Positions 55,104-63,632 of a stretch of 64,000 nucleotides of DNA are shown one piece after another. Made by a program: the position numbers and the translations under genes. This DNA comes from Myxacorys chilensis ATA2-1-KO14. GTDB lineage: Bacteria; Cyanobacteriota; Cyanobacteriia; Leptolyngbyales; Leptolyngbyaceae. Within the stretch, counting starts at the first letter, position 1. Every line of letters starts with the position of its first letter. The notes beneath the pieces were generated by a model. That model saw only the letters and a program-made list of their open reading frames with translations. It was not told the DNA's origin and made no database searches. The stretch spans positions 19,818 to 83,817 of the forward strand of contig JAHHHP010000018.1 of the NCBI GenBank assembly GCA_019359275.1, read 5' to 3'.

Positions 55104-55927
55104 ACTGAAACCTCCAGTTGAGAATCTTGCGTTTGAGAATTTTGTTTCCACACAAAACGATCGTCTGGAAACAAACGATCTAACAGAATCGTGAGCGGCG
55201 CGAGCGCAAACAACGCCCAAAACACTGCTGTTGGAATGAAAAAATAGTTGCGAAGAATAAAAGTAAGTAGCGCGATCGCACCTGCCCAAATAATTCGACC
55301 CGTCCGAGCATTGGGAATCGATCGCGGATCAGTCACCATAAACAGCGCAAACATCAGCAGTGAACCGCTCATCAGTCGATGTGCCCAAACATCCCAAGTC
55401 CACCCCAACCAGACATTTCGTACCGCTTCTAACCCGGCATACATGCCCAAAAATGCCAGTGTGGTGTCCCATCTCCCGACCTTACCCACTACCAATCCAC
55501 CTGTGGCCAAAAACAGCACCACATACCACCCTTCTTCACCCCACTGCCCCGGAGACACCCACGCTCCTGTCAGCAGCAATGCCACCACAATTCCAAAATT
55601 GGCTGGATTAAACACATGTTTGCCGCCAACCTGAAATACAGATTTACTTAAAATTGCTGCTCCGCCAGCCAGCGCCATTGTGCTGCAATGATCTACCCGT
55701 AGCAGCAAACTCAATCCGAGTGATGTGATGAGTGGACTCAAAAAAGATTGAGGTGTGAACGGTTGATCTTCTCTGTACCGTTGCACTGCAAATTGAGTTA
55801 ACAGGCACGCTGCGATCGCTACTCCAATGACCTGCGATCGCAGTGTCCAGTCGCGAGTCCAAAAGCCTAGAAACAGAAACGTTGAGAGAAAAAGGATCTG
55901 AACCAGCCGAGCATCTTGAAACGCCAT
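55100..55927 (-). CDS. NqrB/RnfD-like membrane protein, orphan
   Basis: 275 residues with eight to nine membrane segments. Resembles RnfD/NqrB: LVSPLITSLGLSLLLR region, KHVFNPANFGIVVALLLTG, and the late MVTDPRSIPNARTGRIIWAG. In Rnf and Nqr complexes these subunits bind flavin covalently at a Thr/Ser motif; an exact S/T-G-A-T motif was not found. The other Rnf/Nqr subunits are absent here. Paired with DUF2330 as a two-gene operon. Confidence 0.88.
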   Translation of the reverse strand: MAFQDARLVQILFLSTFLFLGFWTRDWTLRSQVIGVAIAACLLTQFAVQRYREDQPFTPQSFLSPLITSLGLSLLLRVDHCSTMALAGGAAILSKSVFQVGGKHVFNPANFGIVVALLLTGAWVSPGQWGEEGWYVVLFLATGGLVVGKVGRWDTTLAFLGMYAGLEAVRNVWLGWTWDVWAHRLMSGSLLMFALFMVTDPRSIPNARTGRIIWAGAIALLTFILRNYFFIPTAVFWALFALAPLTILLDRLFPDDRFVWKQNSQTQDSQLEVSV

Positions 55928-56354
55928 AACTCAGAACTAGCGATAGAATTTGCTGGTGCTATTATGCCGAGCTAGAGAGAATAGAAATTCATTGGTTACA
56001 GTTTATGCAACGGCTGTATAACGACTAGAATGCTCAAATGCAAAAGCCGAGTGTAGTATCTGCGTTGGGTTTAGCTCTATGACTTATTGTTATGACGTAT
56101 CAAAATGTAGACCCTTTGCTTTAGCGATTTGACTGGGCGATCGCAATAAATGGTAGAAGCGATGCTTTAAAACTTTAAGGATGTGATCGCTATTGATCTC
56201 GAAATCGTTCAAGAGATCGCTACACCTAATAAGGCTGAAACCATCGCTGAAGGCAGTGCAAGAATGTATCTTAGTTGGATTCTTCAAAGAGTGACGGAAA
56301 GTTACGACGACCGCTTACAACACACAGAATTTCAATACCGTCTCATATCTATGC

Positions 56355-56609
56355 TTAATGCGCTTGCTGAAACCGCTCCAGAATTTGGTTTACGAACGTT
56401 TCACCATCTATTAGAGGGGTATGCGTTGGGGTTTTAATCGCGGCATCAATTTTTGCTCGCACGTCCTCAACCCATTCGGCGTCGGCGCGATCGTATTGGT
56501 CGAGTAAGCGCAAGGCAATTTCAAGCACTTCTTCTGCGGAGCGGTATTTGCCAGACTGAAGTTTGGTTTGAATTAGACGTTCTTGGTCGGGAGTGAGACT
56601 AATGCTCAT
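56355..56609 (-). CDS. ParD-like antitoxin, no ParE partner
   Basis: 84 residues. ISLTPDQERLIQTKLQSGKYRSAEEVLEIALRLL is the ribbon-helix-helix of ParD-type antitoxins; the C-terminal tail with LIDGETFVNQILE would bind the toxin. No ParE toxin frame was found beside it, so it is an orphan or a remnant of a broken module. Confidence 0.82.
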   Translation of the reverse strand: MSISLTPDQERLIQTKLQSGKYRSAEEVLEIALRLLDQYDRADAEWVEDVRAKIDAAIKTPTHTPLIDGETFVNQILERFQQAH

Positions 56610-56872
56610 AAGAGTTTTGCATTCAAGGTATCTACTAGTTTAAGCCTGAAGGCTTATTCTGTTTTCTCTTGCTTGATCTAGTTTGCTGCCTGTTGGCGCA
56701 CTTGTTAATCACGGGCGTTAGTGGCGCGATCGCTCCGGGTTTGGGACAGCCAATCGCTTTGAAACTTAACAGAGGCTATCGCTTTCGGGTTCAGCAGAAG
56801 CGATCGCGGTGAAACTTAAAATTGAGTAGCAAAGCCTAACGGTTCCTGTCAACGGTTGCTACTTTAGAGTAC

Positions 56873-57853
56873 CTAAAAAGCCAATTCATTATCTTCAGCA
56901 GCAGGAGCTTTAGAAATCACTCCCTGTGGAAGTGGTAAGTTTGTAACGACATAAAGATTCAAAATGTCCTCTCTGTCCATGAAAAGGATCTGACTACGTT
57001 TTGAGACATCAAGCTTATTTCCAAGCCAGTTCCGCGCAGCTTTAGTGATTTCTCCACCAGCAACAATAAAGGCATGATCCACAAGAACTCGTTTTCCAAT
57101 TTCAGGATCAAAAATCTCATGCCCTAGCATCATCATGACTTGGTTGTGAATCTCAGCTACATTTGCATTACCTGATTTGGTAACGCCTGAAGAATCAAGC
57201 TTGCCTTTTTTTGCTTGGAGACCGAAGTAGAGAACGTGCTGTGTTGGGAGGATAAATTTCATCCATACATCCTTACCGTACTCAAGCGCTTTATCTTTGT
57301 GACCCGCTGCCGTAATTCGGTGATAGCCCAACTGTCGAAACAACGGGAGCAAGACTTCTTCGATTAGTTCATCTTCAGAACATTTATCCAAATAATCAGT
57401 AAGTTGTTTTCTCCTTTTAATCTCCTTCGGCGTGAACGGTCGGTGAGGATTAGGAGCCGTCGATACCGTTTTTGTCCCGATGTGACGTATGTACAATAGA
57501 TCATCTTCCCCATAGAAGGCTTCGTAGCCTTCTCGCGATAGAGATTTATTCAATGCCTCAAGCGCGAGTGAACGATCTGGGTCGTCTTCCTCTGCATCGG
57601 ATTTATGCATCAATATTCGTAATACATGCACAAAGCGCTCCGGTAAGGCGTAAGCAGTCGGTTGTGGTTCTTGCAGCAATTCCGCTAGCCTTTCTTCAGT
57701 CCACCAGCAGCGAGTTGAACCATCATGAACAAAGTCCAAGTCGCATTCTTCAAAAAACCGAGTGATATAACTACTAGAGCGATACGGGAAATGCGGGACG
57801 TTGCCTATTACCATTTCCGCTATCTCGCGCAAGTTCCTGTTCTTGAATTTCAT
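56873..57853 (-). CDS. AbiJ_NTD3-like protein with Mrr-type endonuclease domain
   Basis: 326 residues. Residues 1-130 resemble the AbiJ N-terminal domain (NTD3) seen in abortive infection proteins: REIAEMVIGNV, RFFEECDLDFV, STRCWWTEERLAELL, and LNKSLSREGYEAFYG. Residues 155-300 resemble a Mrr-like PD-(D/E)xK nuclease: helix DELIEEVLLPLF (E165), D195 in EYGKDVW, and Q213-A-K215 in FGLQAKKGK. The protein is standalone with no methylase or partner nearby. A phage-defence role is inferred. Confidence 0.8.
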   Translation of the reverse strand: MKFKNRNLREIAEMVIGNVPHFPYRSSSYITRFFEECDLDFVHDGSTRCWWTEERLAELLQEPQPTAYALPERFVHVLRILMHKSDAEEDDPDRSLALEALNKSLSREGYEAFYGEDDLLYIRHIGTKTVSTAPNPHRPFTPKEIKRRKQLTDYLDKCSEDELIEEVLLPLFRQLGYHRITAAGHKDKALEYGKDVWMKFILPTQHVLYFGLQAKKGKLDSSGVTKSGNANVAEIHNQVMMMLGHEIFDPEIGKRVLVDHAFIVAGGEITKAARNWLGNKLDVSKRSQILFMDREDILNLYVVTNLPLPQGVISKAPAAEDNELAF

Positions 57854-58003
57854 GTCAATGGTGTCGTTCAGAACACGCTGTGTCTGCTTAATTTACCCTC
57901 AATCTAGGCGTGTGCAGCATAATTAAGATGAATTTTTCCTACTCTAATCTGTCCATCTCTCAAATTAGAGGAATAGGCAGACGGAGAGCCATATAATATT
58001 CCT

Positions 58004-58363
58004 ATGCAACATGTTATGCAGCGGGCTGTTCAGATAATATTCTCAAAGATTAAAGAGCATTTTCGTCCCTTCAACAAACCTTTGTTGTTAATCCCTAAAC
58101 CAGATTTGATGCTGGGTTCCTTGATACTCACAGGTTGACTTATTTACTGAGGAAAACCCGTTTTAGAAGGCAATCCTTCGGAGCTTGGCAGAGCCAATTG
58201 CACCCCTTCAATCCCCAGCGCCCTACTTGACGAACATCGCAAAATCTTCTACGCTCACAAATTAAGTCGCTTCCGTGACTCACCCAAAAATTTAGCCGCT
58301 ACTCAAAGTTGCGCCAACAACCTTGAGCAGCTAACCCGCCAAACTGAGGTAGCAGTTCGGTAG
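58004..58363 (+). pseudogene. Remnant of one or two short genes interrupted by a dispersed repeat
   Basis: Two short open frames: 58004-58138 (MQHVMQRAVQIIFSKIKEHF..., 44 codons) and 58151-58363 (no ATG; FYAHKLSRFRDSPKN segment, 71 codons) both lack a complete protein. The second contains the dispersed repeat 58174-58200. A terminator-like hairpin follows at 58392. This looks like a decayed gene, or a small RNA locus. Confidence 0.4.
58174..58200 (+). repeat. Dispersed repeat copy
   Basis: TCCTTCGGAGCTTGGCAGAGCCAATTG; matches the copy at 48253-48279 apart from three positions. Confidence 0.65.
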
Positions 58364-58391
58364 GCTAAGGATGGATTTTACCATTCTCCTC

Positions 58392-58430
58392 AGCCACCCT
58401 GCTTCGTGTGTCGTGCGGGGTGGCTAACTT
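58392..58430 (+). terminator. Rho-independent terminator-like hairpin
   Basis: AGCCACCC(T)GC / GC(G)GGGTGGCT stem followed by CTAACTTTTTGG. It ends transcription from 58.0-58.4 kb or reads before the next gene. Confidence 0.65.
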
Positions 58431-58479
58431 TTTGGGTTCATAATCTCGCGATTACTGAACTCAACTCGGAGAATCCATC

Positions 58480-58752
58480 ATGAATAGAACCTTGCGTCGA
58501 TCGTTTGTCGAACCTCAGCCGCCGCATGAGAATGCACTGCAAACCGTCGTCGCGTCTCCTCCGCCTCTCACTCAACAAGAACGCTTAAGGATCATTATCG
58601 TTGGCACGTCTACAGGTGTAACCGAAACAATTCACACCTTGCATCGACGCGGATTTGCCGAAGCCGGAGATTGGAGTCCGCTCTTGCCGACTGGCACTGC
58701 CGATGAAGTCATGAGCATTCTCACGCGGCATCAACGGCGATCGCTGCCTTAA
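58480..58752 (+). CDS. Small conserved cyanobacterial hypothetical protein
   Basis: 90 residues: a Pro-rich N-terminus, then IIIVGTSTGVTETIHTLHRRGFAEAGDWSPLLPTG, a pattern common to short cyanobacterial hypotheticals that I cannot name. No membrane segment. Soluble and likely monocistronic. Confidence 0.7.
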   Translation: MNRTLRRSFVEPQPPHENALQTVVASPPPLTQQERLRIIIVGTSTGVTETIHTLHRRGFAEAGDWSPLLPTGTADEVMSILTRHQRRSLP

Positions 58753-58925
58753 CTGCGATCGTGAATTCGATAAAACCACACATCGCTCCCTCTCCCACGG
58801 GAGAGGGTTGAGGTGAGGGCAACCCCGCAGAGCAGTAGCTGAAAGATAGCCATTCCAGTTCGATTCACCGCCAACTGACATCCTTTAGTTCCTAACTAAC
58901 CTGGACTAATAAAAAAGTAGAGAGG

Positions 58926-59068
58926 TATTGAACTAAAGTTTCCATTTACGTTATCGATCAACATTGTTTTGTTCTTGATCAACGAACATTAAGAACAGAT
59001 CTTTGTTATTTTGTTCTTGATCCTTGTTAATCGATAACATAAGTAGAAATGTATTGAACTAAAGTTTC
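58926..59068. repeat. Nested direct and inverted repeats
   Basis: Direct repeats TATTGAACTAAAGTTTC at both ends and an inverted pair inside, about 140 nt overall. It lies 110 nt downstream of ndhJ, beyond its terminator. Confidence 0.75.
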
Positions 59069-59131
59069 TGCTTTTCTTATCGATCGCAATTTCCCTTGCG
59101 AAGCTCCGCGCGATCGCATTCCCACAAAAAA

Positions 59132-59155
59132 ACTCCCCTCAAGAACTGAGGAGAG
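59132..59155 (-). terminator. Terminator of the ndhCKJ operon
   Basis: ACTC(C)CCTCA / TGAGG(A)GAGT stem; on the minus strand it is followed by seven T residues. It lies 24 nt past the ndhJ stop. Confidence 0.85.
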
Positions 59156-59178
59156 TCTTCACGTTAAACAAGTCAACT

Positions 59179-59742
59179 CTAGTAAGCGTCTTGCAGTTCG
59201 TAGAAGTCTTGTGAGATGTAGTCTTTCCGAAGCGGATAGCCCACCCAATCTTCCGGCATCAGCAACCGCTTCAAGTTTGGATGCCCTTCATAGATAATGC
59301 CGTACATATCAAACGTCTCGCGCTCTTGCCAGTCTGCTGCCTTCCAAATCCAAAACACCGAAGGCACTCTAGGATTTTCGCGCGGGAGAAAGACTTTGAG
59401 CCGCACCTCATCAGGACGATCAACATCATCGCCGCATTTAATTAGGTGATAGAAACTAACCAAATCCCCACCAGGGCCAGTATCATAACCGCCCTGACAC
59501 TGGAGATAGTTAAATCCTTCTGCATGCAACGCCGCACAGAACGGAATGAGAAGATCAGGCTCTACCTTAATCATCTCAACACCACTCGCATCCCTGCCCA
59601 AGAACTCGTGATCGAATCCCTGCTCGGTGAGCCACTTCGATGACTTACCCGCTTCCACAATCGGAGCAGCTTCGGGAGCAGGTTTGGCTGCTGCTTCAGG
59701 TTTGGCTTCTGCCTCAGAGGATTTAATTTCTTCTTCAGACAC
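59179..59742 (-). CDS. ndhJ: NAD(P)H-quinone oxidoreductase subunit J
   Basis: 187 residues, homologue of the 30-kDa subunit (NuoC type) of complex I; part of the hydrophilic connecting module of NDH-1 on the cytosolic side. Marks: [87 protein letters not shown] start with AAGGAGG nine bases upstream. An N-terminal Glu/Ala/Pro/Lys-rich extension of about 35 residues precedes the conserved region. Overlaps ndhK by 8 nt. Confidence 0.97.
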   Translation of the reverse strand: MSEEEIKSSEAEAKPEAAAKPAPEAAPIVEAGKSSKWLTEQGFDHEFLGRDASGVEMIKVEPDLLIPFCAALHAEGFNYLQCQGGYDTGPGGDLVSFYHLIKCGDDVDRPDEVRLKVFLPRENPRVPSVFWIWKAADWQERETFDMYGIIYEGHPNLKRLLMPEDWVGYPLRKDYISQDFYELQDAY

Positions 59743-60466
59743 GATCGCGTCCCTCCTTCTCTGCTTCTTTCAGCGCCACCGGAATCGGTAGACCTAACGC
59801 CTCAGCCAATTCACGAGGCGGAGCCATCCGGCTTTCTGCTTGGAGATACTTTCCATCGTGAATCGCCTCTGCCGCTTTCATGTTATGCGTCGTGCTGTAA
59901 TAGCGGTGAACCTGACGCAGTGCGCCGCGTTCTTGAATCGATTCGTTCGAGATCTTCTTCCGCAGCTTAATGATCGCATCAATGATCGCTTCAGGACGAG
60001 GCGGGCACCCCGGTAGATAAATATCGACCGGAATCAGCTTATCCACTCCTCGAACAGCGGACGGAGAATCAACGCTGAACATCCCGCCCGTAATCGTGCA
60101 GGCACCCATCGCGATCACATACTTCGGTTCCGGCATCTGCTCATAAAGACGCACCAACGCTGGAGCCATCTTCATGGTGATTGTGCCTGCCGTAATAATT
60201 AAGTCAGCTTGCCGAGGACTCGATCGCGGAACCAGTCCAAAGCGATCGAAGTCAAAGCGCGACCCAATCAACGCCGCAAACTCAATAAAGCAACAAGCTG
60301 TCCCAAACAGCAACGGCCAAAGGCTCGACATCCGCGACCAGTTATAGAGATCGTCTACGGTGGTTAGAACAACATTCTCAGATAATTCTTGCGTCACAGC
60401 AGGACGCTCGATCGGATTTATCAGCGACTCTGTATTTTCAGTCGCCATTTCAGGATTCATGACCAT
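59735..60466 (-). CDS. ndhK: NAD(P)H-quinone oxidoreductase subunit K
   Basis: 243 residues. NuoB-like subunit carrying the 4Fe-4S cluster N2: GTACCFIEF pair, [10 protein letters not shown] and LPGCPPRPE cysteines. The start ATG 60466 has AAGGAG seven bases upstream; ATG 60460, overlapping the ndhC stop as ATGA, is possible. Overlaps ndhJ at its end. Together ndhC-ndhK-ndhJ are the usual cyanobacterial order. Confidence 0.97.
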   Translation of the reverse strand: MVMNPEMATENTESLINPIERPAVTQELSENVVLTTVDDLYNWSRMSSLWPLLFGTACCFIEFAALIGSRFDFDRFGLVPRSSPRQADLIITAGTITMKMAPALVRLYEQMPEPKYVIAMGACTITGGMFSVDSPSAVRGVDKLIPVDIYLPGCPPRPEAIIDAIIKLRKKISNESIQERGALRQVHRYYSTTHNMKAAEAIHDGKYLQAESRMAPPRELAEALGLPIPVALKEAEKEGRDRV

Positions 60467-60819
60467 TCCAACGCTCCTTTGCGCCAAGCGTAGACGAGAC
60501 CAACAACAAGAATTCCAATAAAGATGAGGGCTTCGATAAACGCGAGTAACCCCAAGCGGCTAAACGCGACAGCCCAAGGATATAGAAAGACAGTCTCAAC
60601 ATCGAAGATTACAAAGATCAGAGCAAACATGTAATAGCGAATGTTGAACTGAATCCATGCGCCTCCAATTGGCTCCATACCAGATTCATAAGTAGTTCTC
60701 CGTTCAGGCCCACGTCGACTGGGGCGCACTAGCTTCGATGCCACTAGCGCCAAGATCGGAACTAAACTACAAACCAGAAAGAAGCCTAAAAGATACTCGT
60801 AGCCGCTTAAAACAAACAC
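60457..60819 (-). CDS. ndhC: NAD(P)H-quinone oxidoreductase subunit 3
   Basis: 120-residue membrane subunit with three helices and the conserved [26 protein letters not shown]. It lies in the membrane arm of NDH-1, part of quinone-site connection. Start GTG 60819 (MFVLSGYEY is the family start); no strong ribosome binding site seen. Confidence 0.96.
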   Translation of the reverse strand: MFVLSGYEYLLGFFLVCSLVPILALVASKLVRPSRRGPERRTTYESGMEPIGGAWIQFNIRYYMFALIFVIFDVETVFLYPWAVAFSRLGLLAFIEALIFIGILVVGLVYAWRKGALEWS

Positions 60820-61209
60820 GTAAGTCGCTGCCTCTACTTCAAAACATAGATTTCAGACCATGATTTACGTCAAATCACAGTGTTGAAGATCGTTACGTTA
60901 ATGATGCTTCACAGTTTATTATAGGTCGCTGCTCCTCACTCCGATGCGGCCAAACCCTGATTTTCCTTAAATTGACGCCACTCTTTTATAGATACTGTCT
61001 ATTGAGATCAAGCTATGGAAAATCAGAATGTTAATAAGATTTATTACAGAAGTTAGTTTAATTGACAGTTGACGCGAAAACTTCGCGCGTCTCATCGATC
61101 TACTGGTAGAGATTTGTAGAATACTGCGAAGAGTAATCCAGCTAATGTCATAATATGTAACGGAGATTTTAAGGTTGGCAGAGTTATCCCCTACACCTAA
61201 GTTTCTTTT
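60820..61209. promoter_or_regulatory. Divergent promoter region between ndhC and rubA
   Basis: 390-nt AT-rich spacer between two photosynthesis-related transcription units going apart. No gene seen. Promoters of both units must lie here; no exact elements were assigned. Confidence 0.45.
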
Positions 61210-61545
61210 ATGAGTACCGAAGCTGTTGATCCAAAGACTCTCGATCGCTACGAATGTGCTGCCTGTGGGTACGACTACGAGCCTATCAAAGGTGACGATC
61301 GGCGCAGAATTGCTGCTGGAACGGCATTTGAAGATTTGCCTGCCGACTGGAAATGCCCGGTTTGCGGTGCGCCAAAGTCAAGATTTGCCAGTATTGGCCC
61401 GGTAGGTGCGCCATCCGGATTTAAAGAGAATTTGAACTACGGTCTTGGTGTCAATACTCTCACCCCAGGCCAGAAAAACATTCTCATTTTTGGGGGTCTG
61501 GTCCTAGCGTTCCTCTTGTTTCTCGGCATGTATGGGATTCAGTAA
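61210..61545 (+). CDS. rubA: Rubredoxin with C-terminal membrane anchor
   Basis: 111 residues. Two Cys-x2-Cys pairs (CAACGYDYEP and CPVCGAPKSRF) bind one iron. A C-terminal helix (NILIFGGLVLAFLLFLGMYG) anchors it to the thylakoid. RubA takes part in photosystem II assembly. It lies directly upstream of ycf48 and psbEFLJ, the classic cyanobacterial order. Confidence 0.95.
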   Translation: MSTEAVDPKTLDRYECAACGYDYEPIKGDDRRRIAAGTAFEDLPADWKCPVCGAPKSRFASIGPVGAPSGFKENLNYGLGVNTLTPGQKNILIFGGLVLAFLLFLGMYGIQ

Positions 61546-61620
61546 GGCTTCTAGACGTTCGTATTCATGCTCGTACAAAACCTTGTAAACCCTCTAAGTG
61601 GACAGAGATTAAGTAAAGTG

Positions 61621-62628
61621 ATGCACCGGATTGTGAAAGCTTGGAAACAAATTGTCATCTTAGTAGCGGTTGTCTTGCTGACAACGGGCTGCCAAGTATT
61701 TTTGCCCGCCTTGAGCGTCAATCCGTGGCAAGTGATTGAGTTGCCGTTGCAAGAAAATATGTTGGGGATTAGCTTCACCTCTAATTCGCAGCACGGCTGG
61801 ATTGTCGGGACAAATTCAGCGTTGCTAGAAACAACCGATGGCGGCAAAACATGGCAGCAGAAAGTGCTGGATTTGGGAGAGCAGAAGTATCGCTTCACCT
61901 CAGTCAGTTTCTCTGGTGACGAGGGCTGGATTGCAGGTCAGCCCTCCCTCTTGTTGCACACCACCGATGGAGGTCAATCGTGGGCACGAGTGGCACTGAG
62001 CGAAAAGCTTCCGGGCGCACCCGATCAGGTTGCGGCACTTGGTGACAAGACAGCGGAAATGTCTACAGATATTGGCGCTCTCTATCGCACAACGGATGGC
62101 GGTAAGAATTGGAAAGCGCTTGTTTCTGACGCCTTTGGAGTCGTTCGGACGCTCAAGCGATCGCAAGACGGAAAATACGTGGCCGTCTCGGCCCGTGGTA
62201 ACTTCTACTCGGTCTGGCAACCCGGCGACACCGAATGGCATCCCTACAACCGAAATAGCTCTCGTCGCTTGCAGAGTATGGGCTTTAGTCAAGATGGGCG
62301 GCTGTGGATGTTAGCCCGAGGCGGACAGCTTCAATTCACCGCATCTCCTGATCCGGAAGATTGGCTAGACGCTCAAAATCCTGAATTCTCCACCAGTTGG
62401 GGAATGTTGGATCTCGCGTATCGGACACCTGAAGAACTCTGGATTGTGGGCGGTAGCGGTAACTTACTTGCAAGCTTCGACGGCGGACAAACCTGGCAGA
62501 AAGACCGCGAAATTGAAGACGTTCCGGCTAACCTCTATAAGATCGTTTTCTTTGACACCAACCGGGGTTATGTGTTAGGTCAGCGTGGTACGTTACTAAA
62601 GTATCAAGGTGTGTCTAATGCCGCGTAA
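61621..62628 (+). CDS. ycf48: Photosystem II assembly factor Ycf48/HCF136
   Basis: 335 residues. Lipoprotein signal with lipobox TTGC at about 30, so it is anchored on the lumenal side of the thylakoid. A seven-bladed propeller of repeats such as TTDGGKTWQQ and TTDGGQSWARV. Ycf48 binds the precursor D1 and early PSII modules. ATG 61621 chosen to give a compact signal; ATG 61567 is an alternative. Part of rubA-ycf48-psbEFLJ. Confidence 0.94.
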   Translation: MHRIVKAWKQIVILVAVVLLTTGCQVFLPALSVNPWQVIELPLQENMLGISFTSNSQHGWIVGTNSALLETTDGGKTWQQKVLDLGEQKYRFTSVSFSGDEGWIAGQPSLLLHTTDGGQSWARVALSEKLPGAPDQVAALGDKTAEMSTDIGALYRTTDGGKNWKALVSDAFGVVRTLKRSQDGKYVAVSARGNFYSVWQPGDTEWHPYNRNSSRRLQSMGFSQDGRLWMLARGGQLQFTASPDPEDWLDAQNPEFSTSWGMLDLAYRTPEELWIVGGSGNLLASFDGGQTWQKDREIEDVPANLYKIVFFDTNRGYVLGQRGTLLKYQGVSNAA

Positions 62629-62720
62629 TTGAGATAGAAATTTCGACCGAGAATAGGCTTGTTTTCTGACATCTGAATCATCGGGAATGGGCAAGAAAAA
62701 CCTAAATTCAAAAACCTTGC

Positions 62721-62749
62721 TTGTGAGGTTTTCTGAAGTCCCGTATGAT
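62721..62749 (+). promoter_or_regulatory. Predicted psbEFLJ promoter
   Basis: TTGTGA (62721-62726), 17-nt spacer and TATGAT (62744-62749), about 40 nt before the psbE ATG. Matches the standard -35/-10 spacing. Confidence 0.55.
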
Positions 62750-62789
62750 AGTTATTACAGCTTTCAATGTTGTTTGCGGAGGAATCTAA

Positions 62790-63056
62790 ATGGCTGGTAC
62801 TACTGGTGAGCGTCCATTCGGTGACATTATTACGAGTGTTCGCTATTGGATTATTCATAGCATCACTATTCCAGCATTATTTGTTGCTGGCTGGTTATTT
62901 GTCAGCACCGGGTTAGCTTACGACGTGTTTGGTACTCCTCGTCCAAACGAATACTATCCGATGGCACGTCAAGAATCGGCTCCCATCGTTAGCAATCGTC
63001 AGCAAGCGAAGCAGCAGGTCGATCAATTCACATCTCAAGTTCGTAGCGGTAAGTAG
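62790..63056 (+). CDS. psbE: Cytochrome b559 alpha subunit
   Basis: 88 residues, one membrane helix. Heme ligand His23 in [11 protein letters not shown]. Conserved [14 protein letters not shown] and [17 protein letters not shown] region ([14 protein letters not shown]) are present. GGAGGA lies seven bases before the ATG. First gene of psbEFLJ. Confidence 0.98.
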   Translation: MAGTTGERPFGDIITSVRYWIIHSITIPALFVAGWLFVSTGLAYDVFGTPRPNEYYPMARQESAPIVSNRQQAKQQVDQFTSQVRSGK

Positions 63057-63076
63057 TTTAAAAGAAGAGCAAAGCA

Positions 63077-63211
63077 ATGACGAGCGGAAATCCGAATCAA
63101 CCCATTTCTTATCCCATTTTTACGGTCCGCTGGATCGCGGTTCATACCTTAGCTGTGCCCGCTATTTTCTTTATCGGCGCGATCGCGGCAATGCAATTTA
63201 TTCAACGTTAG
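63077..63211 (+). CDS. psbF: Cytochrome b559 beta subunit
   Basis: 44 residues. One membrane helix with heme ligand His23 ([15 protein letters not shown]) and C-terminal MQFIQR. Starts 20 nt after psbE. Too short to be found by usual length filters. Confidence 0.97.
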   Translation: MTSGNPNQPISYPIFTVRWIAVHTLAVPAIFFIGAIAAMQFIQR

Positions 63212-63223
63212 GAGAATACTACA

Positions 63224-63352
63224 ATGGCTGGTATCAAAGGCTCTCCCAACCCCAACAAACAACCTGTTGAACTCAACCGGACGTCGCTGTATTTGGGTCT
63301 GCTGCTCATTTTCACGATTGGAATTCTTTTCTCTAGTTACTTCTTTAACTAG
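63224..63352 (+). CDS. psbL: Photosystem II protein L
   Basis: 42 residues. [23 protein letters not shown] and C-terminal SSYFFN are the PsbL signature. The N-terminus has the extra MAGIKGS compared with the usual start MTPNPNKQP. Starts 12 nt after psbF. Confidence 0.96.
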   Translation: MAGIKGSPNPNKQPVELNRTSLYLGLLLIFTIGILFSSYFFN

Positions 63353-63421
63353 TGAGAGAATGGTTTCAGTCCAGCTTGCCTGGATCAGGTTTATTTATGG
63401 TCTTGCTTGTTAGGAGGAGAA

Positions 63422-63541
63422 ATGATCAATAACGGACGGGTTCCCCTTTGGCTTGTAGCAACGGTTGCGGGCTTGGGCATTATCGGAATTATGGGACTGT
63501 TTTTCTACGGTTCTTACGCAGGGATTGGCTCTTCCATGTAA
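63422..63541 (+). CDS. psbJ: Photosystem II protein J
   Basis: 39 residues. [15 protein letters not shown] and [13 protein letters not shown] identify PsbJ. AGGAGGAG lies just before the ATG. Last gene of psbEFLJ. Confidence 0.97.
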   Translation: MINNGRVPLWLVATVAGLGIIGIMGLFFYGSYAGIGSSM

Positions 63542-63574
63542 GAGAAGCTTCGTTAAGTTAGGTTTTAAGACAAG

Positions 63575-63606
63575 AAACCGCCTTGCTAGAGCAGTAAGGC
63601 GGTTTT
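63575..63606 (+). terminator. Terminator of psbEFLJ
   Basis: 10-bp stem AAACCGCCTT / AAGGCGGTTT followed by T residues, 33 nt past psbJ. Confidence 0.85.
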
Positions 63607-63632
63607 GTATTTCACAAGCTTGAAATTAGAGA

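Larger units (their letters stand above)
58753..59178. other. Spacer with direct and inverted repeats
   Basis: No coding frame was called. It contains 17-nt direct repeats TATTGAACTAAAGTTTC at 58926-58942 and 59052-59068, two copies of TTTGTTCTTGATC (58968-58980 and 59010-59022), and an almost exact inverted pair GTTATCGATCAAC (58950-58962) / GTTAATCGATAAC (59026-59038). Confidence 0.7.

Noticed and set aside
56183..56437. 84-codon GTG-start frame on the plus strand overlapping the ParD gene end
   Set aside because: No recognisable family, antisense overlap with ParD and a weak start; it could be chance.
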